From Arthrobacter globiformis (GTDB lineage: Bacteria > Actinomycetota > Actinomycetes > Actinomycetales > Micrococcaceae), in contig NZ_JAUSXI010000001.1 of NCBI RefSeq assembly GCF_030815865.1, positions 496,001 through 560,000 of the forward strand: 64,000 nt of DNA, in the 5' to 3' direction. Both the position numbers and the translations under genes were made by a program. The notes beneath the pieces were generated by a model. That model did no database searches and had not been told where the DNA came from. It saw nothing but the letters and a program-made list of their open reading frames with translations. The first letter of the stretch is position 1; each line of letters opens with the position of its first letter. This document shows positions 18,652 through 27,477 of the stretch, one piece after another.

Positions 18652-19278
18652 GTGGCGCTGGACGTGACCTGGGCCGTCAAATGGCTGACGCTGTCCGCCC
18701 AGGCGATGGCGGAGCACAGGGTGGAGCTAATCGAGCTGGACAGGGCCATCGGCGACTCTGACCACGGCGAAAACATGGACCGCGGCTTCCAGGCGGTGCT
18801 CGACAAGCTCGCTGAAAGTCCTCCCGAGACCCCTGGCGCAGCGCTCAAGCTGACGGCCATGGCTTTGATGTCTAAGGTCGGCGGGGCTGCGGGCCCGCTC
18901 TACGGCACGGCATTCCTGCGGGCCGCAACCACGCTGGGCGATGCCGCGTACATCGACGCCGCAGCGCTCGCTGCAGCACTCGCAGCGGCGCGGGACGGCA
19001 TCGTGGCCAGGGGGAAGGCCGAGGCGGGCGACAAGACGATGGTTGACGCCTGGACCCCTGCCGTTGACGCAGCCGCAGCGGCAGCGGCCGACGGCGACAC
19101 GCTGGCAGTCCTGATCGCCGCGGCGGAGGCTGCCGAGGCCGGCGCCGTGGCGACTGATCCGCTGGTGGCGCGCAAGGGCAGGGCCAGCTACCTCGGGGAG
19201 CGAAGCGCCGGCCACCGGGACCCCGGAGCCGCCTCAAGTGCCCTCATCCTCCGCGCAGCTGCGGGAGCCGCCGCATGA
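18652..19278 (+). CDS. dhaL: Dihydroxyacetone kinase ADP-binding subunit DhaL
   Basis: 208 residues. Carries a tightly bound ADP as phosphate shuttle between DhaM and DhaK. The Mg-ADP motif GDSDHGENMDRG (three acidic ligands) and KVGGAAGPLYGTAF are visible. GTG 18652 lies two bases past the dhaK stop; an in-frame ATG at 18637 would overlap dhaK by 13 bases and cannot be excluded. The 3' end overlaps dhaM by ATGA. Confidence 0.95.
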   Translation: MALDVTWAVKWLTLSAQAMAEHRVELIELDRAIGDSDHGENMDRGFQAVLDKLAESPPETPGAALKLTAMALMSKVGGAAGPLYGTAFLRAATTLGDAAYIDAAALAAALAAARDGIVARGKAEAGDKTMVDAWTPAVDAAAAAAADGDTLAVLIAAAEAAEAGAVATDPLVARKGRASYLGERSAGHRDPGAASSALILRAAAGAAA

Positions 19279-20066
19279 CGGTGCGGATCGTGGTGGTTTC
19301 GCACAGTGACAAGATTGCCGACGGCGCCGTGGAACTCGCGGCCCAGATGGCACCGGACGTGATGATGGTTCCGGCCGGTGGAACGTCCGACGGCCGGATC
19401 GGAACCAGCATGGAAAAGGTGATGGCGGCCTTGGAAACCGCTGCCGGAGGCGACGGCGTAGTGGTGCTGACCGATCTGGGCTCGGCCGTGATGACCGCGG
19501 AATCAGCAATGGAATTCGCCGAGGGCAGCGGCACCGTGCTCCTAGCTGACGCCCCGATCATCGAGGGCCTCGTGGCGGCAGCGGTGGCGGCCCAGGGAGG
19601 AGCCAGCGTTCATGCTGTCCGGCATGCAGCCGAGGCCACCCATGGCTATCCCGCGTCGCGGGCCAAGGCACAGAATCACATGGCTGCTGCCACTGCCGGG
19701 GAGGAGCCCGGAATGCAGCCCGCGGGGCAAACCGCGGGCGGCCACGCTGTAAACGCCGCCCCGGCAGCGCAAGAAGCGGCAGCGGGAGAACCGGCGGCCG
19801 TAGCCGCCCCGGATGCCACCGGCGACTTCGAGCTCGTAAACCTCGCAGGCATGCATGCGCGGCCAGCCGCCAAGATAGCAGGCGGCCTATCCGGGCTGGA
19901 CGCGGACGTGACCGTGAACGGAGTGGACGGCGCCTCCATGACCGGGCTGATGACACTGGGAGCCGGCAAGGGATCGGTACTGCACGTGGAAGCGTACGGA
20001 CCCGACGCCGAGCGGGCCGTGGCGTATGTGGCGGGGCTGGTCGAGGACGGTTTCGGGGAACCCTGA
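19275..20066 (+). CDS. dhaM: Phosphotransfer subunit DhaM (EIIA-Man + HPr domains)
   Basis: 263 residues. N-terminal EIIA-mannose-like domain (about 1-130) with the phosphorylated His in VVSHSDKIADGAVE (residue 9) and PAGGTSDGRIGTS, then an Ala-rich linker (about 135-180), then an HPr-like domain (about 185-263) whose active His is in NLAGMHARPAAKI. It passes phosphate from the PTS to DhaL-ADP. The EI-like third domain of the E. coli protein is absent, as expected for many actinobacteria. Confidence 0.95.
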   Translation: MTVRIVVVSHSDKIADGAVELAAQMAPDVMMVPAGGTSDGRIGTSMEKVMAALETAAGGDGVVVLTDLGSAVMTAESAMEFAEGSGTVLLADAPIIEGLVAAAVAAQGGASVHAVRHAAEATHGYPASRAKAQNHMAAATAGEEPGMQPAGQTAGGHAVNAAPAAQEAAAGEPAAVAAPDATGDFELVNLAGMHARPAAKIAGGLSGLDADVTVNGVDGASMTGLMTLGAGKGSVLHVEAYGPDAERAVAYVAGLVEDGFGEP

Positions 20067-20082
20067 GCCGGTTCAGGCCAGG

Positions 20083-20580
20083 CTACCTGTCCTGCCTGAG
20101 GCCCGCCGCATCCAGCACCACGGACGCCGAGACAAACCGTCCGCATTGCTCGCCAAACGGGTAGCTGGCCCTTGGGGCAAAGCTCAGCGTGCGCACGGGC
20201 AACGGCTTGCCGTTGGCGTACCGCCCGCTGGCCGTGACGTCGATCGGGGACTCGCCCAGCGTGTCCAGATTCAGCATTCCCCGCTGCGTGCCGTCCGGCC
20301 TGGACGTTGCCGAACACACGGCATCGGGCCTGGAATCATCGGCGCAGCCCAGATCAACCGGCACGGAGCCCGCTACGAGCTGAAGCGTGTCCTCTTTGCA
20401 CTTGCCGTCCTGGCAGGCCTTCAAACGAAGCGTCTTCACCTCGGGCGCGTAGCCTGCGGCCACCGTGACCGCGACCCCTGACGCCTGGGCAATTGCCGGA
20501 CACGCCGCCTCGAAAGCATGGCACCCCGAAAGGAGTGCCGTCGTCGTGATTGTGGCCAAAAGTACCCCTGTCTTGCCCAT
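20083..20580 (-). CDS. Putative secreted lipoprotein of unknown function
   Basis: 165 residues with a signal peptide and lipobox (TTTALLSGC, Cys about residue 20), so the mature protein should be anchored outside the membrane. Four further cysteines pair around short segments (CPAIAQ, CQDGKCKED, CADD, CSAT, CGRF), suggesting disulfides. No family was recognised. It is convergent with dhaM, ending 16 bases from its stop. Confidence 0.7.
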   Translation of the reverse strand: MGKTGVLLATITTTALLSGCHAFEAACPAIAQASGVAVTVAAGYAPEVKTLRLKACQDGKCKEDTLQLVAGSVPVDLGCADDSRPDAVCSATSRPDGTQRGMLNLDTLGESPIDVTASGRYANGKPLPVRTLSFAPRASYPFGEQCGRFVSASVVLDAAGLRQDR

Positions 20581-20714
20581 ACCTCAGCGTAGATCCGGCG
20601 TCCCGAAGGGGACCCGGTCGGGCCAAAACTGGCGCCCTCATCGTTATCCGGACACGCTGGCGGGTGCCAAATTGAGACCAAAAATCCGTGCGGAGGCGAC
20701 CTGGACGGGGCCGC

Positions 20715-21620
20715 TCAGGCGGGCAGCCGGTACCCGCCCTGGTGCAGTTCGGCGAGGCCGTCCTCCAGGAGGCCCTCCAGCGCCCGTTCCAGCTGCTCCG
20801 GCGCGCAGTTCAGCCGGTGCAGGGCGGCCAGCGGCACGCCGATGCCGGCGGCGTCGAACCCGAGGTCGGCGGGGGCTTGCTGGAACATCTCCGCCGGCAC
20901 CGGCGCGTCCGCCAGCCGGAGGACGGCCATCACGCCGCCTCGGACCTGGCGGTCCGTGCCGTGCCATGCCTGGCCCTTGGGCGTGTATGCCGGCGGCGGC
21001 TCGCCGGCGGCGAGCCAGGCGCACCGGTCTCGTACGGGGCAGGCGGCGCACTTGGGTGCCCGTGCCGTGCACACCAGCGCCCCCAGCTCCATGACCGAAG
21101 CGTTCCAGCGGACGGAACTGCCGGCGTCGGACGGCAGCAGTTCCGCGGCAAGCCGCATCTCCGCGGCCGTCAGGGCCGGGGCGGGCAGGGCGGACCCGGA
21201 AAAGAGCCGCGCGTGGACGCGGCGGATGTTGGTGTCCACCACCGTCTCGCGACGCCCAAAGGCGAAAGCGGCGACGGCGGCCGCCGTGTAGCTGCCCACG
21301 CCCGGGAGTCCGAGCAGCTCGGCGTAGTCCTGCGGGACCCTGCCGCCGTGTTCGCCTTCGATGGCGACTGCAGCACCATGCAGCCTGAGCGCGCGCCGCG
21401 GATAGCCCAGCCGGCCCCAGGCGCGGACCGCTTCACCGGCGGGTTCCCGTGCCAGCGCTGCAGGCTCCGGCCAGCGTCGCAGCCACTCTTCCCAGACCGG
21501 CAGCACACGAACCACGGGGGTCTGCTGCAGCATGATCTCGCTGACCAGCACGCCCCAAGGCGGGCAGTCGGGCGAGCGCCACGGCAAATCCCGGGCTTCG
21601 GCGTCGAACCAGTCCTCCAA
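20715..21620 (-). CDS. mutY: A/G-specific adenine DNA glycosylase
   Basis: Removes adenine mispaired with 8-oxoguanine. About 301 residues. Catalytic Glu in VSEIMLQQTPV, helix-hairpin-helix LPGVGSYTAAAVAAFA with Ser in the MutY-specific position, catalytic Asp in VVDTNIRRVHAR, and the 4Fe-4S ligands C-x6-C-x2-C-x5-C in CTARAPKCAACPVRDRC. The start is unusual: the frame runs back to a TAG at 21678-21680 without ATG or GTG, leaving TTG 21620 as the only ordinary start, directly before the family sequence. The C-terminal NUDIX-like 8-oxoG recognition domain is short or missing. Confidence 0.93.
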   Translation of the reverse strand: MEDWFDAEARDLPWRSPDCPPWGVLVSEIMLQQTPVVRVLPVWEEWLRRWPEPAALAREPAGEAVRAWGRLGYPRRALRLHGAAVAIEGEHGGRVPQDYAELLGLPGVGSYTAAAVAAFAFGRRETVVDTNIRRVHARLFSGSALPAPALTAAEMRLAAELLPSDAGSSVRWNASVMELGALVCTARAPKCAACPVRDRCAWLAAGEPPPAYTPKGQAWHGTDRQVRGGVMAVLRLADAPVPAEMFQQAPADLGFDAAGIGVPLAALHRLNCAPEQLERALEGLLEDGLAELHQGGYRLPA

Positions 21621-21716
21621 CGAGGAGTGGACGTCTGTCAGGTCGGGGAAGTCGGCTATGGTTTTGATGCCAACACTCTAGTTGAAAACCCAGACGGCGG
21701 TTCCCGGTGGATGCCG

Positions 21717-22169
21717 TCAGCTGGCCTCCTGCTGCTCGCTGGGCGGCAGCCCCTCCCGCCGGGCAGGCAACCGCCGCACATGGCCGTGCACGGTTTCACC
21801 GCCGCGGCCGTTGACTGCCGGAACAGCCAGGGCCACCACGAAGCTGGCGCTGTCAGGGTCATCAACGGAGCGGATGGTCAGGCTGCGTGTTCCTTCCGGT
21901 ATTGAGGGCGCAAAGAACTGCAGTTGGCGGGAGCCGACGGTGGCCACCTCATCCAGCTTGTACTCTGTGCCGAAGTGGTCATGGACGACGATTTCGGGGT
22001 TGTGCGGCACGTCTTCATTGACTGATGCGAGGTGCAGGTTCACCACTATGCCGGTGTTCCAGATCTCAACCGCAAGCACCGTGAACTCGGTCCCCTGGCT
22101 CTGATGTTTGCCAAACGTCAGGGGCAGAAGAACGCGTTCGAGGTGACCGCCAGACACGTGATCTACCAT
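21717..22169 (-). CDS. Conserved hypothetical protein, 150 residues
   Basis: Starts at ATG 22169 after GGAGAGGA; a longer in-frame extension (to 22259) is not supported by a ribosome site. No signal peptide or membrane segment. The pattern (EFTVLAVEIWNTGIVVNLHL, NPEIVVHDHFGTEYKL, TVGSRQLQFFAPSIPEGTRS) looks like a small beta-sandwich, resembling DUF4352/immunoglobulin-like domains with a ligand face, but I do not recognise a family. It lies just upstream of mutY and is divergent from 22331. Confidence 0.7.
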   Translation of the reverse strand: MVDHVSGGHLERVLLPLTFGKHQSQGTEFTVLAVEIWNTGIVVNLHLASVNEDVPHNPEIVVHDHFGTEYKLDEVATVGSRQLQFFAPSIPEGTRSLTIRSVDDPDSASFVVALAVPAVNGRGGETVHGHVRRLPARREGLPPSEQQEAS

Positions 22170-22330
22170 CAGTGGTCCTCTCCAACTCGGCCCGGTAAAT
22201 GGTAACCGGGATTCAATTTTAGTAAGTGTGCTGACAGTTGTCACCCGAATTTGAGTCACGAATTGGACATGGTGGGGCCGGGGCGGCGTGGTGGGGCCGC
22301 AGAAAGCCCCCTGTTACTTAGCCTAGAAGG

Positions 22331-23056
22331 ATGGGCAGGCAAGACACTCCGAACTCCGGCGCGGGCCGGAACCGGTCACCGAAACCGGCGGCACAGACAA
22401 CAGCAGCCGGCAAAACAGCGCCCCGCGCAGGGCGCAAGCCGAGCCCGGCCGTGTACCGCCGCCGTCGGCTCTTTGCCGGAGTGGCGCTGCTGCTGGTCCT
22501 GGGCCTGATCGGCGGCGGGGTCGCAACGGTTACCAGCCTCCTCGGCGGCGCCCAGCAGGTCTCCGCAGAGGACTCCACGCAGGGTTCCTCAACGCAGGGC
22601 ACAGGCGCCGCGCAGCCTGGGGCAACGCCGTCGTCAAGCCCTTCTGCAACTCCATCCGCCTCGCCCACGTGCGAACAGAAGCTCGTGACGGTCAAGGCGG
22701 CCACCAACAAGACGTCCTACGCCGCAGACGAGAAGCCGGTGCTGAGCCTCACGGTCACCAACGGCGGAAAGCTTCCCTGCAAGGTGAACATCGGCACCTC
22801 GCAGATGGACTTCCTGATCACCAGCGGCTCGGACCGCGTCTTCTCATCCGCCGACTGCCAGGCTGCCACTACCGACCTCGTCAAGACCATCGCGCCCGGC
22901 AAGAGCGAAACGGCGAACTTCCCGTGGCCGCGAAACCGTTCCGTGCAGGGCTGCGGGCAGGTGCCGGACGGATCGGTTGCCGGCAGCGGGTACTACGTGT
23001 TCATCGCGAAGCTTGGCGCCAAGGTCAGCCCGCCGACAGTCTTCCAGCTCAGCTGA
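22331..23056 (+). CDS. Membrane-anchored extracellular protein next to disA
   Basis: 241 residues. A basic cytoplasmic N-terminus, one membrane helix (about 49-70, LFAGVALLLVLGLIGGGVAT), a Ser/Thr/Pro-rich linker and a C-terminal extracellular beta domain of about 130 residues with conserved cysteines (TCEQKLV, LPCKVNIG, DCQAAT, GCGQVPDG). A conserved membrane protein in this position beside disA is common in actinobacteria (Rv3587c in Mycobacterium as I recall). Function is unknown. It ends 16 bases from the convergent disA stop. Confidence 0.8.
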   Translation: MGRQDTPNSGAGRNRSPKPAAQTTAAGKTAPRAGRKPSPAVYRRRRLFAGVALLLVLGLIGGGVATVTSLLGGAQQVSAEDSTQGSSTQGTGAAQPGATPSSSPSATPSASPTCEQKLVTVKAATNKTSYAADEKPVLSLTVTNGGKLPCKVNIGTSQMDFLITSGSDRVFSSADCQAATTDLVKTIAPGKSETANFPWPRNRSVQGCGQVPDGSVAGSGYYVFIAKLGAKVSPPTVFQLS

Positions 23057-23072
23057 CGCTGCCCGTTGGGAA

Positions 23073-24149
23073 TTAGAGGAACCTGTCCAGCAGGCTGGCT
23101 TCGGCCATCCGGCTGAGGCCCTCGCGGACCGTGCGGGCACGCTGGTCGCCGATGCCGTCCACGGTCATCAGGTCGTCAATGGTCGCAGCCATGAGGTACT
23201 GCAGCCCGCCGAAGTGGTCCACCAGCCTGTCCGCGACAGCTTTCGGAACGGCCTTGAGTCCGGACAGGAGCCGGTAGCCCCGCGGCTGCACCACGGCGTC
23301 GAGGGTGTCCACGCCGCCGGCGAAGCCGATGATCCCCGCGATCTTGCTGAGGTCGATCAGTTCGGTTGGGCCGAGGTTGAGGAGCGCGCTGACCGCGCCG
23401 TCGATGTCTTCGGGAGATGCGTTCGGCCCGGCATAGTCGCGGATGATGATGTCGCTGCCCGGGCCGCGGCCGACCGTGAGCTCGTCCAGTTGGAGGGACA
23501 GCAGCCTGCCGTCCTCGCCGAGCTCCAGCACATATTGCGAGATCTCCTCGGAGATCCGGCGCACCATCTCCTGGCGCTGCAGGGTCACGGCCACATCGCG
23601 GACCGTCACCATGGCCTCAATCTCCAGGGCGGAGAGCGAGCTGGTCACCTGGTCCAGCCGCGAACGGTAGCGTTCCAGCGTGGCCAGGGCCTGGTTGGCG
23701 CGGGCCAGGACCTTTTCGGAGCCCTCGAGCACATGCCGCAGCCCGTTGACGTACAAGGCGATGATCTGCATGGACTGGCTCACCGAGATCACCGGCACGC
23801 CGGTCTGGATGGCGACGCGTTCGGCGGTCCGGTGGCGGGTGCCGGATTCCTGGGTTTCGATGCTTGGGTCCGGCACCAGCTGGACGGCCGCCCGCAGGAT
23901 GTTGCCGGCATCCCTGTCGCAGATGATTGCGCCGTCCATTTTGGCCAGTTCGCGGAGCCTGGTGGGCGAGAAGTCGATGCCGATGTCGAAGCCGCCGGAA
24001 CAGATCGAGTCGATGGTCCGGTCCGAGCCCAACACGATCAGCGCGCCGGTGCGTCCGCGGAGAATGCGTTCCAGGCCGTCCCGCAACGCGGTCCCCGGGG
24101 CCACCCTCCCCAAAGTCGCTTTGAGCGATTCTTCAGGGCTGCGAGCCAT
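23073..24149 (-). CDS. disA: DNA-integrity scanning diadenylate cyclase DisA
   Basis: 358 residues. Makes the second messenger c-di-AMP from two ATP and senses branched DNA. N-terminal DAC domain (about 1-145) with the catalytic MDGAIICD and SGTRHRTAER motifs, a helical spine, and C-terminal helix-hairpin-helix DNA-binding domain (TIDDLMTVDGIGDQRARTV). ATG 24149 was chosen because it follows AAGGGA and starts the conserved region; an in-frame start at 24200 would add 17 residues. The genome context (mutY, disA, radA) matches the actinobacterial DNA-repair neighbourhood. Confidence 0.97.
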   Translation of the reverse strand: MARSPEESLKATLGRVAPGTALRDGLERILRGRTGALIVLGSDRTIDSICSGGFDIGIDFSPTRLRELAKMDGAIICDRDAGNILRAAVQLVPDPSIETQESGTRHRTAERVAIQTGVPVISVSQSMQIIALYVNGLRHVLEGSEKVLARANQALATLERYRSRLDQVTSSLSALEIEAMVTVRDVAVTLQRQEMVRRISEEISQYVLELGEDGRLLSLQLDELTVGRGPGSDIIIRDYAGPNASPEDIDGAVSALLNLGPTELIDLSKIAGIIGFAGGVDTLDAVVQPRGYRLLSGLKAVPKAVADRLVDHFGGLQYLMAATIDDLMTVDGIGDQRARTVREGLSRMAEASLLDRFL

Positions 24150-24547
24150 AGATATTCCCTTCAAAGGTGCAGGCGGTCCTGCAGGTTTGCCGGTTTTCAC
24201 TAGTCCGCCGGCAGGATCAAAAGTACTCGGTTTCCCGCATGCACCATCCTAGAGGTAGATTACCCCAGCAACCGCACGGGCAAGCCTCAAAGTGCCCCGT
24301 CGGGGACCTGCGGAACACGCATCCGGAGTGCGTCAGACGGCCGCTGGCTGAGGGGCACTTTTAGCCGCCTTCGGTGCGGATTCCGCCCCTGCGATAAACT
24401 TGAAGCCTTGGCTGGCAGGTTCGGCCGCCACCCGGCCGCCGGATTTTCGGAGCATCTGATGTCGCCATCTGATGCCACGGAGACTTTTCCAGGCCGTTCC
24501 AGATTTTCCAACCAGGATCCCCCGCGGATCGCAGTGAAAGTAGCACC
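24150..24547. other. Divergent intergenic region between disA and prfC (398 bases)
   Basis: Contains promoters for both genes and no reading frame of substance. A folded element spans 24289-24361: outer arms AAAGTGCCCC (24289-24298) and GGGGCACTTT (24352-24361), an inner hairpin ACGCA-TCCGGAG-TGCGT (24317-24333) and possible pairing CCGTC (24297-24301) with GACGG (24336-24340). It is followed by T residues. It could be a small RNA, a leader element of prfC or a terminator-like structure. No known riboswitch consensus was recognised. Confidence 0.5.
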
Positions 24548-26161
24548 GTGTCCCAAGAAGTGCAGAGCCCCGCCCGAGTGCACGAGATCCACAAGCAGGC
24601 CTCCCGCCGCCGGACGTTTGCCGTCATCTCCCACCCGGACGCCGGCAAGTCCACGCTTACCGAGGCCCTCGCCCTGCACGCCAAGGTGATCGGCACCGCT
24701 GGCGCTTCCAGCGGCAAGGCCAACCGCAAGGAGACGGTCTCGGACTGGATGCAGATGGAGAAGGACCGCGGCATCTCCATCAGCTCGGCTGCCCTGCAGT
24801 TCTCCTACCGGGACACCGTGATCAACCTGCTGGACACCCCCGGGCACGCCGACTTCTCCGAGGACACCTACCGCGTGCTCGCCGCCGTCGACTGCGCCGT
24901 GATGCTGGTGGACGCGGCCAAGGGCCTTGAGACGCAGACCATGAAGCTGTTCGAGGTCTGCAAGCAGCGGAACCTCCCCATCATCACGGTCATCAATAAG
25001 TGGGACCGCCCGGGCCTGGACGCGTTGGCCCTCATGGACGAGATCACGGAGCGCACCGGGCTGCAGCCCATGCCCCTGACCTGGGCCGTGGGCATCTCCG
25101 GCGATTTCCGCGGCGTCTGGGACCTGCGCAACGGCAGGTTCGCGCGTTTCCAGCGGAACAACGCCGGTGCCAGCATTGCCCTCACCGAGTACTTCACTCC
25201 CGAAGAGGCGGCCGAAAGCCAGGGCCGCAACTGGACGGACGCCGTCGACGAGGCTGGCTTGGTTATCGAGTCCAACCTCGGCTTCGACGTCGAGAGCTTC
25301 CACGCCGGCAAGGCCACCCCGATCCTGTTCAGCTCCGCGGCGCTGAACTTCGGCGTCAAGGAACTTCTGGACGCGCTGGTGGACTTCGCCCCGCCGGCTG
25401 CGCCCCGGCCTGACATCGAGGGCACCCCGCGTGCCGTCGAATCGCCGTTCTCCGGCTTCGTCTTCAAGGTCCAGGCAGGCATGAACAAGGCCCACCGCGA
25501 CCACGTGGCCTTTATCCGCGTCTGCTCGGGCGTGTTCGAGCGCGGCATGGTGGTCACCCAGACCCGCACCGGAAAGTCGTTCGCCACGAAGTACGCGCAG
25601 CAGGTTTTCGGCCGGGAACGCGAGGTCATAGACGAGGCCTACCCGGGCGACGTCGTGGGTCTGGTCAACGCGTCCTCGCTGCGTGTGGGCGACAGCCTGT
25701 TCCTTGAGGAAGCCGTGGAGTTCCCGGCCATTCCGCTGTTCGCTCCGGAGCACTTCCAGGTTGCCCGTTCCAAGGACCCCAGCCGCTTCAAGCAGTTCCG
25801 CCGCGGCATCGAGCAACTTGAGCACGAGGGAGTCATCCAGGTGCTGCGCTCCGACGTCCGCGGTGACCAGGCGCCCGTGCTTGCCGCCGTCGGACCCATG
25901 CAGTTCGAAGTGGTGGAGGACCGCATGGCGCACGACTTCAGCGCGCCGATGCGGCTGGAACGCCTCCCGTACTCCATGGCCAGGATCACGACGGCGGACG
26001 CCATGCCGGCGCTGGCCAACGTGCCGGGCGCCGAGGTGCTGCTGCGGTCCGACGGCGAATACCTGGCCCTCTTCAATGACGTCTGGGCCCTGCGCCGCAT
26101 CGAGAAGAACCATCCGGACCTCACGCTGGTACCTATCGGGACGCACAACCCCGCAAAGTAA
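24548..26161 (+). CDS. prfC: Peptide chain release factor 3
   Basis: 537 residues. GTPase that removes RF1/RF2 from the ribosome after termination. GTP motifs: SHPDAGKST (G1), switch RGISISSAA, DTPGHADF (G3) and NKWD (G4); then domains II and III with AGMNKAHRDHVAFIR. Starts at GTG 24548. It is followed after 62 bases by a KAS-type synthase on the same strand. Confidence 0.96.
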   Translation: MSQEVQSPARVHEIHKQASRRRTFAVISHPDAGKSTLTEALALHAKVIGTAGASSGKANRKETVSDWMQMEKDRGISISSAALQFSYRDTVINLLDTPGHADFSEDTYRVLAAVDCAVMLVDAAKGLETQTMKLFEVCKQRNLPIITVINKWDRPGLDALALMDEITERTGLQPMPLTWAVGISGDFRGVWDLRNGRFARFQRNNAGASIALTEYFTPEEAAESQGRNWTDAVDEAGLVIESNLGFDVESFHAGKATPILFSSAALNFGVKELLDALVDFAPPAAPRPDIEGTPRAVESPFSGFVFKVQAGMNKAHRDHVAFIRVCSGVFERGMVVTQTRTGKSFATKYAQQVFGREREVIDEAYPGDVVGLVNASSLRVGDSLFLEEAVEFPAIPLFAPEHFQVARSKDPSRFKQFRRGIEQLEHEGVIQVLRSDVRGDQAPVLAAVGPMQFEVVEDRMAHDFSAPMRLERLPYSMARITTADAMPALANVPGAEVLLRSDGEYLALFNDVWALRRIEKNHPDLTLVPIGTHNPAK

Positions 26162-26223
26162 CTGTGCCAACGCGGGGCTCCGGTTCCCGAACGGTCTCCC
26201 AACCAACGAAGCAAGGTATCGCC

Positions 26224-27474
26224 GTGACCACAAACCAGCAGTCTGCCGTAACACCTGTTACAGGATCAACCAGTGTCGTCGTGACCGGCATGGGTTCGAT
26301 GAACCCGCTCGGGGCCACCGTGGCGGAGACGTGGGAAGCGATGCTGGCCGGGCGCTCGGGCATCGCGGCGCTGCAGGACGGCTGGGCTGAAGCCCTGCCG
26401 GTGCGCATCGCCGGCCGGGTCACGGCCGACCTGGGCGCATTCCTGAGCACCCGCGAGCTGAAGCGGATGGACCGCTGCGGGCAGTTGGCACTCGTTGCCT
26501 CCCGCGAAGCCTGGGAGCAGGCGGGGAAGCCGAGCGTCGAACCGGAGCGGTTGGCCGTCGTGATCGGGTCGGCCTACGGCGGCATGGATACCGTGCTCGC
26601 ACAGGTCAGGGAACTGGACAAGGGCGGCCCGCGCAAGGTTTCGCCGCACACTCTGACCCGGCTCATGGTAAACGGACCATCGGCGTGGGTTTCGATCGAC
26701 CTCGGCGCCAACGGCGGGGCACGCACTCCGGTCAGCGCCTGTGCGTCCGGGGCCGAGGCAATTGCCCAAGGTGCCGAAATGATCAGGTCCGGGGCCGCCG
26801 ACGTCGTAATTGCCGGCGGCGTTGATGCCTCCGTCAATGAACTGATCATCAGCGGTTTTTCCCAGATCCGGGCGCTCTCCACGCGCAACGACGATCCGGA
26901 GCGGGCTTCGCGGCCGTTCGACCGGGACCGCGACGGGTTCGTCCTGTCCGAGGGCGCCGGGATCGTGGTGCTGGAGAGTGAGGACCACGCACGTGCCCGG
27001 GGTGCGGAAGTGCTGGGCGGCATAGCCGGGGCAGCCGTGACCTCGGACGCGAACGACATCGTGGCAGCCGATCCGGACATGCAGGTGCGGGTCATGGAGA
27101 AGGCCCTTGCCTCCGCCGGCCTCCGCGGGACGGACATCGGATTCGTGCACGCGCACGCCACCTCGACGCCCGTGGGCGACCGGCTGGAGGCGCAGGCCAT
27201 CAAGACCATTGCCGGTGACCAAGTCCCGGTGACCTCCACGAAGTCGCTCACCGGGCACCTGCTCGGCGGAGCGGGAGCTCTTGCCGCCATCGCCACGCTG
27301 CAGGCCCTCCGGACCGGCAACCTGCCCGGCACCTACAACGTGGACGCCCTTGACCCCGAGGTGGAGCTCAACGTCATCACCGGTACCGTCAGCGGCAGCA
27401 CCGCAACGGCGGGGCTCGTCAATGCCTTCGGGTTCGGCGGGCACAGCGCGGCGCTCGTGGTCACCCGCGCCTAA
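26224..27474 (+). CDS. Beta-ketoacyl-ACP synthase II-like (FabF family)
   Basis: 416 residues, condensing enzyme of the thiolase fold, about the size of FabF. The catalytic triad sits where expected: Cys173 (PVSACASGAEAI), His311 (VHAHATSTPVGD) and His345 (SLTGHLLGGAGA). Starts at GTG 26224 behind AAGG. No acyl carrier protein, fabD or reductase gene is nearby, so it is either a stand-alone fatty-acid synthase component or a specialised condensing enzyme. The fabF symbol is withheld because orthology cannot be shown from the window. Confidence 0.88.
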   Translation: MTTNQQSAVTPVTGSTSVVVTGMGSMNPLGATVAETWEAMLAGRSGIAALQDGWAEALPVRIAGRVTADLGAFLSTRELKRMDRCGQLALVASREAWEQAGKPSVEPERLAVVIGSAYGGMDTVLAQVRELDKGGPRKVSPHTLTRLMVNGPSAWVSIDLGANGGARTPVSACASGAEAIAQGAEMIRSGAADVVIAGGVDASVNELIISGFSQIRALSTRNDDPERASRPFDRDRDGFVLSEGAGIVVLESEDHARARGAEVLGGIAGAAVTSDANDIVAADPDMQVRVMEKALASAGLRGTDIGFVHAHATSTPVGDRLEAQAIKTIAGDQVPVTSTKSLTGHLLGGAGALAAIATLQALRTGNLPGTYNVDALDPEVELNVITGTVSGSTATAGLVNAFGFGGHSAALVVTRA

Positions 27475-27477
27475 ACC

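Noticed and set aside
24289..24361. c-di-AMP (ydaO) riboswitch or tRNA gene
   Set aside because: Neither the ydaO core nor a cloverleaf with T-loop could be recognised; only nested inverted repeats are clear.
26224..27474. Start of a polyketide or fatty-acid gene cluster
   Set aside because: No acyl carrier protein, ketoreductase or acyltransferase gene lies nearby; the condensing enzyme stands alone.
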